Source of the DNA: Pseudomonadales bacterium
GTDB taxonomy: Bacteria > Pseudomonadota > Gammaproteobacteria > Pseudomonadales > Halieaceae
NCBI GenBank assembly: GCA_024234855.1
Contig: JACKNN010000003.1
Coordinates: 310,001 to 374,000 of the forward strand
Direction: 5' to 3'
DNA: 64,000 nucleotides
The notes under the pieces are model-generated. The model ran no database searches, was not told the origin of the DNA, and saw only the letters and a program-made list of their open reading frames with translations. Shown here piece after piece: positions 25,661-34,839 of this stretch (positions are counted from its first letter, which is position 1; each line of letters starts with the position of its first letter). Both the position numbers and the translations under genes were made by a program.

Positions 25661-27899
25661 ATGTTCAAATCCAAGCCCCTGGTAGCTGCAGTTGTAGTAG
25701 CCATACCCCTGTCGTTCATTGCCTCGGATCTCAGTGCCGCGGTGCTCGAGGAAGTCACGGTTACCGCCCAGAAGCGGGAAGAGAGTATCCAGGACGTGGG
25801 CATCGCCATCACCGCGTATACGGGTGATCAGTTGTCCCAGTTGGGCTGGACCAATGCCCAGCAGGTGACCGCCATGGCCCCGGGGCGTCACGACTGTGCA
25901 GCCCAACGGCGAGGCCAACTACGCTATCGCCATACGCGGCGTGGCCAACAGTGACTTCACCACCAACGTGGAAAGCCCGGTGGCGCTGTATGTCGATGAG
26001 GTTTATATCAGCCAGATGTCCGGCGCCGGTTTCCTGCTGTACGACATGGACCGGGTAGAGATCCTGCGGGGCCCCCAGGGTACGCTGTTCGGGCGCAACG
26101 CAACGGGAGGCCTGGTACATTACATCACCAAGAAGCCGACCAAGGAATTTGATGGTTACATCATGGGCACGGTCGGTGACTATGACCAGTACAAGGTCCA
26201 GGGTGCGGTCGGCGGCGGTAATGACCTGGTCTCGGTGCGTTTTTCCGGCGCCTATAACGAGGCGGACGGTTATGTCGACAACCACTACAAGAGTACCGAC
26301 GGCTCAAAAAATCCGCCTGACAAACTCAACAATGCCGATGACAGCTCCTACCGCGCCCAGGTGATGATCACTCCCACGGATGACCTCAATATTTTGCTGA
26401 ACGTGCGCCATGGCCAGCAGAACATCGATACCGGATTCTTCAAGTACGTGTCCTCGGTGGAGGACAATACACTGACTCCCGGCGTGCCCAACCCGATCCT
26501 CGACGGCTACCGGGATACCTCCGGCGACCAGTATTCCGGGTCGTATAATAATCCCGGTTACAACGAGCTCAAGACCGATGGTTACAGCGCCACCGTGCAC
26601 TGGGATTTCGACAATGTGGAACTGGTGTCCATTTCCGACTATTCCACCGTCAAGCGCCAGTACATCGAGGATTCCGATGCCTCCCCGGTGGAGTTTTTCA
26701 ATTTCTTCCTGGACACGGATGCCAAGCAGTACTCTCAGGAACTGCGCCTGAGCTCCGAGACTGACAGCTTCAAGTGGGTGACCGGTGTGTACTACCTGGG
26801 CCTGGAACTGGAGGACCAGAACGGGGCGATAACTGACCCCTTTATGGGCCCCGCCGCCACGCCCGGCGCGGAGGCGGGCCTGCTCAACCCCTATACCTCC
26901 AACCTGGATTCCTACTCCGTTTTCGGGGAGGTGGAGTACGGCCTCACGCCGGACATGAACCTGATCGTCGGCGCACGCTGGATACGGGATGAGCGCGACT
27001 TCAAGTACTCTACCAACTATGCGGAGTTCCTCGATGCTTACAAGCGCAACTATAACGCCCCCAGCAACCTCGCCAACGAAACCGAACTCGCCGCCTACAA
27101 GGGCAACCGGGATGACGAGGAGGTATCCGGCCGGTTGGAGTTGGACTACAACATCAACGACGACCTGATGGTTTACGGCAGCTGGAACCTGGGCGTGCGC
27201 GGCGGCGGTTACAACGCCCCGATCTTCCCCCTTAGCCCGCCGCTCGACTATGACGACGCAACCATGACCTACGATCCGGAGAACCTCTACGCCTACGAGG
27301 TCGGGTTCAAGTCGACCATCATGGGCGGGCTGGCCCGGCTCAACGGCGCGGCCTACTACTATGACTACCAGGATTACCAGGCGTTTTACATCACCGGTAT
27401 CGACACCATAACCTTCAACACGGATGCCACCAGTTCCGGTGCCGAGCTTGAGCTCCAGGCCAGCCCGATCGACGGCATGGACCTGTTGCTGGGTGCGGCC
27501 TACAACGATATCAAGGTGGATCTGCCAAACGGGGATGAAGTGCCTTCGGTGGTGTCGCCCGAATGGAAGTTCAACGGCATGCTGCGGTATGAGTGGCCCA
27601 TGTTCGGCGGCTATGTCGCGGCCCAGGCTGACGCGGTCTATATCGATACGGTCTACTTTGCGCTCACCGGCTTCGATACCGTAAAGCAGGACGGCTATAC
27701 TGTCGCCAACGTGTCCCTTTCCTACACCACGCAGGACAGGAAGTGGCTGGCGCGGGCCTTCGTCGATAACGTCGGCGATACCGAGTACCTGGTGCAGACC
27801 TTCGACCTCTCGGGTCTCAACGTATTCGGCCTGACCGAGCAGTACTATGGCCGTCCCCAGTGGTGGGGCGTCTCGCTCCAGTACAGCTTCGGGGGGTGA
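25661..27899 (+). pseudogene. TonB-dependent outer-membrane receptor with a one-base frameshift
   Basis: The N-terminus has a signal peptide (MFKSKPLVAAVVVAIPL...) and the TonB-box/plug opening VLEEVTVTAQKREESIQDVG. In the same frame the homology stops at VTAMAPG, then continues one frame over as VTTVQPNGEANYAIAIRGV and on through the plug (LRGPQGTLFGRNATGG) and barrel to the terminal ...WWGVSLQYSFGG. Removing one G from GGGG at 25882-25885 restores a single frame of about 745 residues. It is either a real null mutation or a homopolymer sequencing error. The ligand is unknown; gene context suggests aromatic compounds or a metal. Confidence 0.85.
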
Positions 27900-27936
27900 C
27901 AGGGCAACATCCTGGTTGACCGGGAGCGAACACCCC

Positions 27937-29553
27937 ATGGCTGACCGTGACTACCACAGCGATTACGGGAACTTCCAGTGGCCCCGTCCCGAGCGGTTCA
28001 ATTTCGCCCGGGACGTGGTAGACCACTGGGCCACCGTAGACCCTGGAAAACCGGCGCTGCTGTGGGTCGACGATAGTGGCGCCGAGGAGCGCCGTACCTT
28101 TGCCGATGTGGCCGAAGCCTCCTCACGGGTTGCCAACCTGCTGCGGGACGCGGGTGTGCAGCCGGGCGATTACGTTGTGATGATGCTGGGCCGCCAGCTT
28201 GCCTGGTGGGAAGTATTCACCGCGTCCCTGCGTATGGGGGCGGTGATCAGCCCCGGTACCACCCAGCTCTCGGCCCAGGATATCGCCTACCGCGTCAATG
28301 CCTCCAAAGCGACTTGCGTGGTCACCGACACGGCCAATGCCGCAAAGGTTGACCAGGTGGTGGACCGGTGCCCCAGCCTGCGGGTGCGGGTGCTGGTGGA
28401 CGGCCGACGCGAGGGGTGGCTGGATTATCGCGAGGCGGTGACAAGGCAAAGCCCGTCATTCGACACCGTCGACAGCGCGGCCTCGGACCCGGCCATGTGT
28501 TACTTTACTTCCGGTACCACCGGCTACCCCAAGATGTGCCTGCACTCACACAGTTACGGCCTGGCGCACCAGACCACCGGCAAGTACTGGTTGGATCTCA
28601 CCCCGGATGACCTGCACTGGAATTGTTCCGATACCGGCTGGGCCAAGGCGGCCTGGAGCAGTTATTTCGGCCCCTGGTACCAGGGGGCGGCCCTGTTCGT
28701 GCATCACACCCAGGGGTTCAGCCCCCGGCGCACTCTCGAACTGCTGGCGCAATACCCCGTCACCACGTTTTGTGGCGCGCCGACCATTTACCGCATGTTC
28801 GTGCTGGAAAAGCTGGAAGAGTTTCGCTTTGCGTCATTGCGTCACTGCGTGGGAGCGGGCGAACCGCTGAATCCCGAAATTATCCAGACCTGGAAACGCG
28901 CCACCGGCATCACCATCCGGGACGGCTACGGCCAGACCGAGACCGTACTTCTGTGCGGCAACTACCCCGGGCTTGAGACCCGATTCGGCTCCATGGGCAA
29001 GCCCGCCCCTGGCATTGACCTGCAGGTGGTAGATGAGGGCGGCGCAATAGTACCCCCGGGCGTAGAGGGCGATCTCGCCGTGCGGGTAAAGCCCGAGCCT
29101 CCCCAGGGCCTCTTCCTGGGTTACAAGGGCGAAGCCGATAAAACCGCCCAGAGCTTTCGCGGCGACTGGTACATTACCGGAGACCGGGCGCGGGTGGACG
29201 AGGACGGCTACTACTGGTTTGTCAGTCGCGCCGATGACGTCATTCTCTCAGCGGGCTATCGCATCGGTCCGTTTGAAGTTGAAAGTGCCCTGATAGAACA
29301 CCCCGCCGTCGCCGAGTCCGCGGTGGTTTCCAGCCCCGATGAGCAGCGTGGGGAGGTCGTCAAGGCGTTCGTGGTTGTGGCCCCGGGGTTTGCCCCTGGC
29401 GAGGCGTTGGCAAAGCTGTTACAGGATCATGTCAAATCGGTGACCGCGCCCTACAAGTATCCGCGCCGGATAGAGTTTGTCGAGGAATTGCCCAAGACGG
29501 TCAGTGGCAAGATTCGACGGGTGGAACTGCGCGACCGGGAGTGGAAGGCATAA
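27937..29553 (+). CDS. Acyl-CoA synthetase (AMP-forming), medium-chain/ACSM-like
   Basis: 538 residues of the ANL family. The P-loop is YFTSGTTGYPKMCLHSH, followed by the A5 motif RDGYGQTETVLLCG, the hinge YITGDRARVDEDGYYWF and the C-terminal catalytic lysine region LPKTVSGKIRRVELR. The NCSDTGWAKAAWSSYFGPW block is typical of medium-chain and aryl acid ligases. I start at ATG 27937, with GGAG upstream; the frame extends further but is not family-like. It could activate an aryl or medium-chain acid. Confidence 0.85.
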   Translation: MADRDYHSDYGNFQWPRPERFNFARDVVDHWATVDPGKPALLWVDDSGAEERRTFADVAEASSRVANLLRDAGVQPGDYVVMMLGRQLAWWEVFTASLRMGAVISPGTTQLSAQDIAYRVNASKATCVVTDTANAAKVDQVVDRCPSLRVRVLVDGRREGWLDYREAVTRQSPSFDTVDSAASDPAMCYFTSGTTGYPKMCLHSHSYGLAHQTTGKYWLDLTPDDLHWNCSDTGWAKAAWSSYFGPWYQGAALFVHHTQGFSPRRTLELLAQYPVTTFCGAPTIYRMFVLEKLEEFRFASLRHCVGAGEPLNPEIIQTWKRATGITIRDGYGQTETVLLCGNYPGLETRFGSMGKPAPGIDLQVVDEGGAIVPPGVEGDLAVRVKPEPPQGLFLGYKGEADKTAQSFRGDWYITGDRARVDEDGYYWFVSRADDVILSAGYRIGPFEVESALIEHPAVAESAVVSSPDEQRGEVVKAFVVVAPGFAPGEALAKLLQDHVKSVTAPYKYPRRIEFVEELPKTVSGKIRRVELRDREWKA

Positions 29554-29646
29554 CAGGGTGACGGATCTGATCGCGATAAGTACAGTGCAGGTAGCCAGAC
29601 TCACCGTGTCCGGTGTGTCAATTTACCGTGCCGGAACGGGAACATC

Positions 29647-31359
29647 ATGATGGAACAGTTAACCCATAGCCAGGCGGCCGGTTCCACCGCAGAGCCGCTG
29701 CTGGAAGAAACTATCGGGCAGGCCTTTGACAGAACGGCCGCGCGGTTTCCTGACAGGGACGCCCTGGTTGTGCGCCACCAGGGTATTCGCTGGACCTACC
29801 GCGAATTCCAGCGCGAGATCGATCGACTTGCCTGCGGCCTGCTGGCCCTCGACGTCGCACCCGGCGACCGGGTCGGCATCTGGGCTCCCAACCGCTACGA
29901 GTGGTGCCTGACCCAGTACGCCACCGCCAAAATCGGCGCGATCATGGTGTGTATCAACCCTGCCTATCGGCTGTACGAACTGGAATATGCACTCAACAAG
30001 GTGCAGTGCAAGGTCCTTATCACCGCCGAGAAATTCAGGAGCAGTGACTATCTGGGTATGCTGCGGGACCTGGCGCCGGAATTGTCGCAGGCCGAACCGG
30101 GACGGCTGCGGGCAGCGAAACTGCCTCACCTTCGCCTGGTGATCCGGATGGGAGATGAGACGAGTCCGGGCATGCTCAATTTTCCGCGGGTGCTCGAATT
30201 GGCCGGTGATCAGGAGAGAGAGTGCCTGTCGCGGATTGCCACGCAGCTCTCCCCTCGAGATGCGATCAATATACAGTTTACCAGCGGTACCACGGGCAAC
30301 CCGAAAGGCGCCACGCTGACTCACAGAAATATCCTCAATAACGGCAAGTGTGTGGGTGACGGCATGCACCTGACCGAACACGACCGGCTGTGTATCCCCG
30401 TGCCTTTGTACCACTGCTTCGGCATGGTGATGGCTAACCTCGCCTGTATCACCCACGGCAGCGCCGCGATATTCCCCGGTGAGGCCTTTGACCCCGGCGT
30501 GACCCTGGCGACGGTCGCGGAGGAGCGTTGCACCGCCCTGCACGGTGTCCCGACGATGTTTATCGCCGAACTGGATTACCCGCAATTTCGGGACTTCGAT
30601 CTCAGCAGCCTGCGCACCGGTATTATGGCCGGTGCACCCTGCCCGGTTGAGGTAATGCACAAAGTGCTCAAGCAGATGCATATGAGCGAGGTGCTGATCG
30701 CCTATGGCCAGACCGAGACCAGCCCGGTCAATCATATGACGACGATCGATGATTCGATTGAAAAACGGGTCGGCAGTGTCGGCCGCCCGGCTCCCCACTG
30801 TGAGATCAAGATTGTCGATGTCGACGGCACGGTGGTGCCGGTAGGGGAAAAGGGAGAGATTTGCTGCCGCGGATACTCGGTAATGCAGGGCTATTGGGAT
30901 GACGCCGAGCGCACCGCCGACACCATAGACAGCGAGGGCTGGTTGCACTCGGGGGACATCGGTGTCATGGATGCCCAGGGCTATACCCAGGTCACCGGGC
31001 GCATAAAGGACATGATTATCCGCGGTGGGGAGAACGTTTATCCCCGCGAGGTCGAGGAGTTTCTCTATACTCACCCCGCCATCCAGGAAGTGCAGGTTTT
31101 CGGCATCCCGGACGCCCGATACGGCGAGCAGGTGTGCGCCTGGGTGCGGCTGCGGGACGGGGCGGCACTCAGCCCCGATGAATTGAAGCAATACTGCCGC
31201 GATAAAATCACCCACTTCAAGATTCCGCATTACATCCGTTTTGTGGATGAGTTTCCGATGACAGTGACCGGCAAAATGCAGAAGTTCCTGATGCGCGAGC
31301 AGATGATTGCTGATCTGGACGTCGGCGCAAATGCGCCCGCGGCGGCCGGAAGCAACTGA
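29647..31359 (+). CDS. AMP-binding acyl-CoA synthetase (FadD-like)
   Basis: 570 residues. Motifs in order: QFTSGTTGNPKGATLTHRN, IAYGQTETSPVNHMT, WLHSGDIGVMDAQGY, RIKDMIIRGGENVYPREVEE and the terminal MTVTGKMQKFLMRE. This arrangement fits medium/long-chain fatty acid ligases of the FadD/AcsA-2 type. It lies 93 bases after another acyl-CoA synthetase and 71 before qhpA, all on one strand, so all may be co-expressed. The two synthetases are only distantly alike, so this is not a recent duplication. A start one codon later (29650) is equally possible. Confidence 0.85.
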   Translation: MMEQLTHSQAAGSTAEPLLEETIGQAFDRTAARFPDRDALVVRHQGIRWTYREFQREIDRLACGLLALDVAPGDRVGIWAPNRYEWCLTQYATAKIGAIMVCINPAYRLYELEYALNKVQCKVLITAEKFRSSDYLGMLRDLAPELSQAEPGRLRAAKLPHLRLVIRMGDETSPGMLNFPRVLELAGDQERECLSRIATQLSPRDAINIQFTSGTTGNPKGATLTHRNILNNGKCVGDGMHLTEHDRLCIPVPLYHCFGMVMANLACITHGSAAIFPGEAFDPGVTLATVAEERCTALHGVPTMFIAELDYPQFRDFDLSSLRTGIMAGAPCPVEVMHKVLKQMHMSEVLIAYGQTETSPVNHMTTIDDSIEKRVGSVGRPAPHCEIKIVDVDGTVVPVGEKGEICCRGYSVMQGYWDDAERTADTIDSEGWLHSGDIGVMDAQGYTQVTGRIKDMIIRGGENVYPREVEEFLYTHPAIQEVQVFGIPDARYGEQVCAWVRLRDGAALSPDELKQYCRDKITHFKIPHYIRFVDEFPMTVTGKMQKFLMREQMIADLDVGANAPAAAGSN

Positions 31360-31430
31360 TGGCACCGCACAATGTGTGAGATAAATCGATATACCGTTGC
31401 AGGCCGACGACGGCCCAAGGAGACCAGAAA

Positions 31431-33059
31431 GTGCTGAATATCGGCAGGCTTGCCAGGGTATCCGCCCTGTTGGCGTTACTGGGTACAGGGCAGGCTTTCG
31501 CTGCCACAGATACGCCGGCAACGAGTTCTCCGCAGGAGATTATCGCCGCCAGTTGTAGCGGCTGTCACGCGCGGGACGGAGAGGGTCGGTGGTTTCGCAT
31601 CAGTGACCAGCGCAAGACGCCGGAGGGTTGGCAGATGACCCTGGTGCGAATGCAGATAACGCACAAGGCACAATTCATCGACCCCGCGGGTGGCGATGGC
31701 GACGCGGCGCTGCGCACACTGGTCAAGTACTTTGCCGATACCCAGGGGCTGGCGCCACAGGAAAGAGCGCCCTACAGCTTTATCCTGGAGCAGGAACTCA
31801 ATACCATCGAAGAGCATGACAGTGAGCAGTTCAGAAGCATGTGCGCGCGCTGTCACACTGGCGCCCGGGTGTTGCTGCAGCGGCGTACCGAGGACGAGTG
31901 GCGCAATCTCGTGCATTTCCACCTGGGCCAGTTTCCGACCGCGGAGTACCAGATGATGGGGCGCGACCGGGACTGGCTGGGGGAAGCGCTGCGGGACGTA
32001 GTGCCTGACCTGGCGAAAAAATATCCACTGCAGACGGACGCCTGGACGCAGTGGCAGGCCGCCCCAAAGCCCGCCCTGGCGGGGCGCTGGCGGGTACTTG
32101 GCTACATGCCCGGGCGCGGGGATTTCAGCGGCGTTATGGTAACCGGCGCGCAGGATGGCGACCGCTATACGGTAGTGTTTAACGGCCAGTTCGCCGATGG
32201 TGAGGCGCTCTCGGGCAGTGGCAGCGCAATTGTCTACACGGGTTACGAATGGCGTGGCACGCTGAAGATCGGCGATGAGAGCTACCGCCAGGTGATGGCC
32301 GCGTCGGCGGATGGGGCGGAACTCACCGGGCGCATGTTTCAGCGCGACCATGACGAGTGGGGCCTGAGGATGAGGGCTGTGCGGGAGACGCCCCGGAGCG
32401 AGCTGCTGGCGGTGCAACCGGGTTTTATCGCGGCCGGTGGTGAGTCGCTCCTGACGCTCGTCGGTATCAACCTGGACGGTGCCGCTGATCTCGGGCCGGG
32501 CCTGAAGGTGCTGGAAGAAGTCTCCCGGAGCGCCGGCCAGATCCTGCTGCGGGTGGCGGCAGATGACACCGCCGCGGTGGGTGTGCGAGCGATTCGGGTT
32601 GGAAAATCCGACTTGCCGGATGCCATCACCGTGTACAAGGGTATGGATCGACTGCAGGTGGAGCCCGCGTTCGCGGTAGGCAGGGTCGGTGGCGACGGTG
32701 GTTCACAGCCCGTCGTGCAGGCGATTTTCGATGCCATAGCCTGGAGCAACGGCGCGGATGGCGAGGCTGGCACCCAGGACGACCTGCGCATTGGGCGGGT
32801 AGCGGCAAATTGGTCGGTGGCGCCCTGGAACGAGCAGGCCACCGCAGACCAGGATGTGCGTTTTGCCGGACAGATGGATAAGGACGATGGCGTGTTCACC
32901 CCGGCGGGGGCAGGGCCCAACCCGGAGCGCAAGTACCAGACCAATAACGCCGGCAATCTCAAGGTCATCGCCAGCGTTGACCGGGACGGCCAGACAATCC
33001 AGGGCGACGGGCACCTGATAGTTACCGTGCAGCGCTGGAACAATCCACCGATTCGCTGA
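31431..33059 (+). CDS. qhpA: Quinohemoprotein amine dehydrogenase alpha subunit (diheme)
   Basis: 542 residues with a Sec signal (LLALLGTGQAFA) and two CxxCH heme sites, CSGCH at about residue 42 and CARCH at about 128, within a single N-terminal domain, followed by beta-rich domains. This is the roughly 60 kDa subunit that takes electrons from the CTQ cofactor and passes them to an external cytochrome or copper protein. The start is GTG with AAGGAG eight bases upstream. It leads the run qhpA-D-C-B-F-E, all on one strand with tiny gaps. Confidence 0.94.
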   Translation: MLNIGRLARVSALLALLGTGQAFAATDTPATSSPQEIIAASCSGCHARDGEGRWFRISDQRKTPEGWQMTLVRMQITHKAQFIDPAGGDGDAALRTLVKYFADTQGLAPQERAPYSFILEQELNTIEEHDSEQFRSMCARCHTGARVLLQRRTEDEWRNLVHFHLGQFPTAEYQMMGRDRDWLGEALRDVVPDLAKKYPLQTDAWTQWQAAPKPALAGRWRVLGYMPGRGDFSGVMVTGAQDGDRYTVVFNGQFADGEALSGSGSAIVYTGYEWRGTLKIGDESYRQVMAASADGAELTGRMFQRDHDEWGLRMRAVRETPRSELLAVQPGFIAAGGESLLTLVGINLDGAADLGPGLKVLEEVSRSAGQILLRVAADDTAAVGVRAIRVGKSDLPDAITVYKGMDRLQVEPAFAVGRVGGDGGSQPVVQAIFDAIAWSNGADGEAGTQDDLRIGRVAANWSVAPWNEQATADQDVRFAGQMDKDDGVFTPAGAGPNPERKYQTNNAGNLKVIASVDRDGQTIQGDGHLIVTVQRWNNPPIR

Positions 33060-33070
33060 GGCCATGAACC

Positions 33071-34501
33071 ATGGGTAGTGCACTTGAGTTGAACGAGCAC
33101 AACTTTCACGAGGTCACGGTAGACGCGCGTCGGCTGCTGTTCCATATTCCCAGCAGCAGCCTGTTCGAAGCGGATGCCAACTCGAGTGCGGTTATCGCGG
33201 AGTTGCGACGTGGCGCCAGCCCTAGCGAGGCAGAGTTGGGCCAGCGCCTGGCGGGGCGCCTCGACGGCTCCCAGCTCAACGGGGTACTGTGCGACCTGCA
33301 AAGCCTCGATATCGTCACCCGGGACAACTCGGGTTCCGTTGCCGTGTTCCCCACCGTTGGCGCGTTGCCGCTGACCACCGTGGTGTTGAACGTCAATACC
33401 GGCTGTAACCTCAGTTGTACTTACTGCTACAAGGAAGACCTCGCGGTGCCTTCGGCGGGGGAAAAAATGGGACTCGATACGGCGGTGGCGTCGATCGAAA
33501 TGCTGCTGCGCCAGTCGCCCGACCAGGCCGCCTACAATATTGTTTTCTTCGGCGGTGAACCGCTGTCGAATATAGCCCTGATCAGGCAGGTGGTGGACTT
33601 TGCCGAGCAGCGCTTCAAGGCCGCTGGCAAGCGCGTTAATTTTTCACTGACTACCAACGCCACCCTGCTGAATGAAAAAACCATCGACTACCTTGACAGC
33701 CACCGGTTCGGGATTGCGGTCAGTATCGACGGCCCCAAGGCCATCCACGACCGCAACCGTATTACCATCGGCGGCCAGGGCAGCTACGAGACAGTGGCGC
33801 GCAAAGTCGGCCTCCTGCTGTCCCGTTATCGCTCACGCCCGGTTGGCGCGCGGGTCACACTGACCCGCGGCGTGACGGATGTGAAGGCGATCTGGCATCA
33901 CCTTTACAATGAACTGGGCTTCGCGGAAGTGGGCTTCGCCCCGGTTACCGCCGGCGACCTCGACGATTTCAATCTCGGGGACGAGGAACTCGTCGCTGTT
34001 TTCGCCGCTATGAAGGAGCTCGGCCGGCACTATGTGGAGGAGGCCCTGCAGCATCGCAGCATCGGTTTTTCCAACCTGCACCAACTGCTGACCGATATTC
34101 ACGAGGGCAGCAAGAAAGCCCTTCCCTGTGGTGCCGGTTACTCCATGGTGGCGGTGGACAAGGATGGTGGTGTCAATCTCTGTCACCGGTTTACCGGCTC
34201 GGAATTGCCGACTTTCGGCACTGTCCAGGCGGGCCTGGATGTACCCGCGCTGGAAGACTTCCTCAATCGGCGCCTCGACCGCACTGACACGGGCTGCGCC
34301 ACATGCCGGATTCGCAACCTGTGTTCCGGTGGTTGCTACCACGAGAGTTACCAGCGTTATAACGATCCTGCGCATCCCGTCTATCACTACTGTGACCTGA
34401 TGCGGGACTGGGTGGACTTCGGCATCGAGGCGTACGCCCGTATCAGCCGGGACAACCCGCGTTTTTTTGCAGACTATATTTCAACCCGGAGGGTCAGCTG
34501 A
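33071..34501 (+). CDS. qhpD: Radical SAM/SPASM maturase of the amine dehydrogenase gamma subunit
   Basis: 476 residues. The radical-SAM Cys cluster is TGCNLSCTYCYKE (Cys about 112, 116 and 119), with GGEPL soon after. The C-terminal SPASM region carries DTGCATCRIRNLCSGGCYHE. QhpD is known to form the three intra-peptide Cys-to-Asp/Glu thioether bonds in QhpC. Its stop shares one base with the qhpC start (TGATG), the expected tight coupling of enzyme and substrate. Confidence 0.95.
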   Translation: MGSALELNEHNFHEVTVDARRLLFHIPSSSLFEADANSSAVIAELRRGASPSEAELGQRLAGRLDGSQLNGVLCDLQSLDIVTRDNSGSVAVFPTVGALPLTTVVLNVNTGCNLSCTYCYKEDLAVPSAGEKMGLDTAVASIEMLLRQSPDQAAYNIVFFGGEPLSNIALIRQVVDFAEQRFKAAGKRVNFSLTTNATLLNEKTIDYLDSHRFGIAVSIDGPKAIHDRNRITIGGQGSYETVARKVGLLLSRYRSRPVGARVTLTRGVTDVKAIWHHLYNELGFAEVGFAPVTAGDLDDFNLGDEELVAVFAAMKELGRHYVEEALQHRSIGFSNLHQLLTDIHEGSKKALPCGAGYSMVAVDKDGGVNLCHRFTGSELPTFGTVQAGLDVPALEDFLNRRLDRTDTGCATCRIRNLCSGGCYHESYQRYNDPAHPVYHYCDLMRDWVDFGIEAYARISRDNPRFFADYISTRRVS

Positions 34502-34827
34502 TGAAGCACCTGAAGCCACTGAACGAGAAAGCACACCTGATCGATAAGGCATCGAGGCAGGGGGAGGTCGATGAGGTCGTCGCCATGCAGACCGTGGCGG
34601 GCTGCACCGCCACCACCGATCCCGGCTGGGAGGTGGATATGTTCGGCGGCGTCGCCGGGCTGTGCCAGCCGATGGAGGCTGATCTCTATGGTTGTGCCGA
34701 CCCCTGCTGGTGGCCGGCCCAGGTGCCCGATGTAATGGTGACTTATCCAGACTGGGCCGGCGAGGCGCCCTCGGCGGGCAAGGACTGGCGCAAGCTCGAC
34801 GCGGTATTTCCCGAAGACGATTCCTGA
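34501..34827 (+). CDS. qhpC: Quinohemoprotein amine dehydrogenase gamma subunit (CTQ-bearing peptide)
   Basis: 108 residues: a 28-residue leader and an 80-residue mature chain. Offsetting the known Paracoccus numbering by 28 places every cross-linked residue: C35-E44, C55-D61 and C69-D77 for the thioethers, and C65 with W71 for cysteine tryptophylquinone. All are present, so the cofactor should be fully formed. The leader lacks a Sec signal, in line with export by QhpF and cleavage by QhpE. The chain is rich in Trp and acidic residues. This is the least ambiguous gene of the locus. Confidence 0.96.
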   Translation: MKHLKPLNEKAHLIDKASRQGEVDEVVAMQTVAGCTATTDPGWEVDMFGGVAGLCQPMEADLYGCADPCWWPAQVPDVMVTYPDWAGEAPSAGKDWRKLDAVFPEDDS

Positions 34828-34839
34828 GGCGGACTGATC

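Noticed and set aside
25661..25954. A separate small protein gene before the TonB receptor
   Set aside because: Its signal peptide and plug opening join in sense with the next frame after one base; it is the 5' part of the same receptor.
27937..31359. Recent tandem duplication of acyl-CoA synthetases
   Set aside because: The two proteins share only general ANL motifs; lengths and middle regions differ, so they are distinct subfamilies.
31360..31380. Sigma-54 promoter upstream of qhpA (TGGCAC...)
   Set aside because: TGGCAC is present but no GC or TTGC element lies at the required -12 spacing.
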